Below are positions 63,603-64,000 of a DNA stretch of 64,000 nucleotides, piece by piece (position 1 is the first letter of the stretch; each line of letters opens with the position of its first letter). This DNA is from Thalassovita litoralis (GTDB taxonomy: Bacteria > Pseudomonadota > Alphaproteobacteria > Rhodobacterales > Rhodobacteraceae): assembly GCF_900182725.1 (NCBI RefSeq), contig NZ_FXTO01000012.1, positions 1-64,000 on the forward strand. The letters are read 5' to 3'. A model generated the notes under the pieces. The model was not told the DNA's origin. It did no database searches and was given only the letters and a program-made list of their open reading frames with translations. Position numbers and translations under genes: made by a program.

Positions 63603-64000
63603 ATGACGGGGAAGGTCCAGATCGAGGCCGATCATGCCGCGCTTAGCGATACATTCGCCAGCCGTCGGTATTTCCGCAAGTTTGACGTGATCACCGGCCA
63701 TCTGGGCCGGGTGGCCGGGATGATGCGCGCCAAGGGTGAACTGAACAGCGACGAGGTCGAGGTTCTGGCGCGTTATATGGCGATGGTTGGGTTCACCTTT
63801 CGCGCGTTGAGCATGAAATATCTGCTTGTAGGGCGGGAAACCGGGCAGTTCTTTGGGTCGCTGTCGATTGATACCGTGGACAGCGGATTCCCGGTGTTCA
63901 ACGAATTGCTGGTGATGGCCAATGATGCGATGCAGGCCGCCAGCCATCTGGATGGAATGCCGGGGGCCGAGGCGCTGAAGCGGCAGATGGTGGAAAAGAT
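63603..64000 (+). CDS. Helical protein, cut by window edge
   Basis: The frame runs to the end of the window without a stop: 132 codons visible. It begins MTGKVQIEADHAALSDTFAS, then YFRKFDVITGHLGRVAGMM and FTFRALSMKYLLVGR, a helical pattern with no domain I recognise. Its ATG directly follows the coiled-coil gene stop codon (TAAATG), so the two are translationally coupled and likely act together. Confidence 0.65.
   Translation, partial: MTGKVQIEADHAALSDTFASRRYFRKFDVITGHLGRVAGMMRAKGELNSDEVEVLARYMAMVGFTFRALSMKYLLVGRETGQFFGSLSIDTVDSGFPVFNELLVMANDAMQAASHLDGMPGAEALKRQMVEK

Overview
The window looks like a chromosomal segment of a marine-type alphaproteobacterium of the order Rhodobacterales (Roseobacter/Rhodobacter relatives). 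The basis is GC-rich coding sequence, a sucCDAB cluster whose SucB has two lipoyl domains, several ethylmalonyl-CoA pathway genes, a LuxR/LuxI pair next to a CtrA-type box, and a box cluster for benzoyl-CoA epoxidation. No species is assigned.

Layout. 1-1540: AT-rich edge of a probable genomic island with iteron-like repeats and a small serine recombinase, ending at the 3' end of tRNA-Ser(GCU). 1.9-4.2 kb: PagL-like lipid A deacylase, remnant of a class III aminotransferase, tRNA-Glu(UUC), nitroreductase. 4.2-14.9 kb (minus strand): TCA block lpd, glycosyltransferase, sucB, sucA, sucD, sucC, mdh. 15-18.5 kb: TauE-type transporter, mcl2, nnrU-like gene, a DUF1737 gene and mch. 18.8-23.9 kb: sdhCDA, two sulfotransferase-type genes, then sdhB. 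24-31.6 kb: two small ORFs, a DUF1989 protein, deoD, a GNAT, ecm, a PlsB-like acyltransferase and ccr. 31.8-35.7 kb: luxR/luxI with a small upstream ORF, a RecD-like helicase, and a short-chain dehydrogenase broken by an in-frame TGA. 36.3-41.7 kb: fragment of a Mu-like prophage right end (tail fibre and chaperone genes, com, dam). 42-46.5 kb: ybjN-like, proC, tRNA-binding protein, hydroxyacid dehydrogenase, FabH-like synthase, YqaA-like membrane protein. 46.8-50.1 kb: sensor kinase, two receivers and an HPt protein. 50.4-61.7 kb: benzoate module (TRAP binding protein, benzoate-CoA ligase, hydrolase, DUF309, boxC, boxB, a 54-aa four-cysteine protein, boxA, boxR, 3-hydroxyacyl-CoA dehydrogenase). 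61.8-64 kb: secreted protein, coiled-coil protein, and a gene cut by the window edge.

How it fits together. The box pathway turns benzoate into acetyl-CoA and succinyl-CoA. Acetyl-CoA can be assimilated through the ethylmalonyl-CoA pathway (ccr, ecm, mch and mcl2 all lie within 16 kb), and the products enter the TCA cycle (suc, sdh, mdh). Two DNA signals link genes. A pair of TGTGATCACA palindromes exactly 21 bp apart precedes both sucC and sdhC. A TGCA-N6-TGCA family of palindromes precedes dctP, the benzoate-CoA ligase, boxC and boxR, and is the likely BoxR operator. Perfect TTAA-N7-TTAA (CtrA-type) boxes precede the quorum-sensing genes and the sensor kinase.

The least explained items are the four-cysteine protein between boxB and boxA, the sulfotransferases inside the sdh operon, the iteron region at the left edge, and the coiled-coil pair at the right edge. 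All calls come from reading the sequence; no database search was run.
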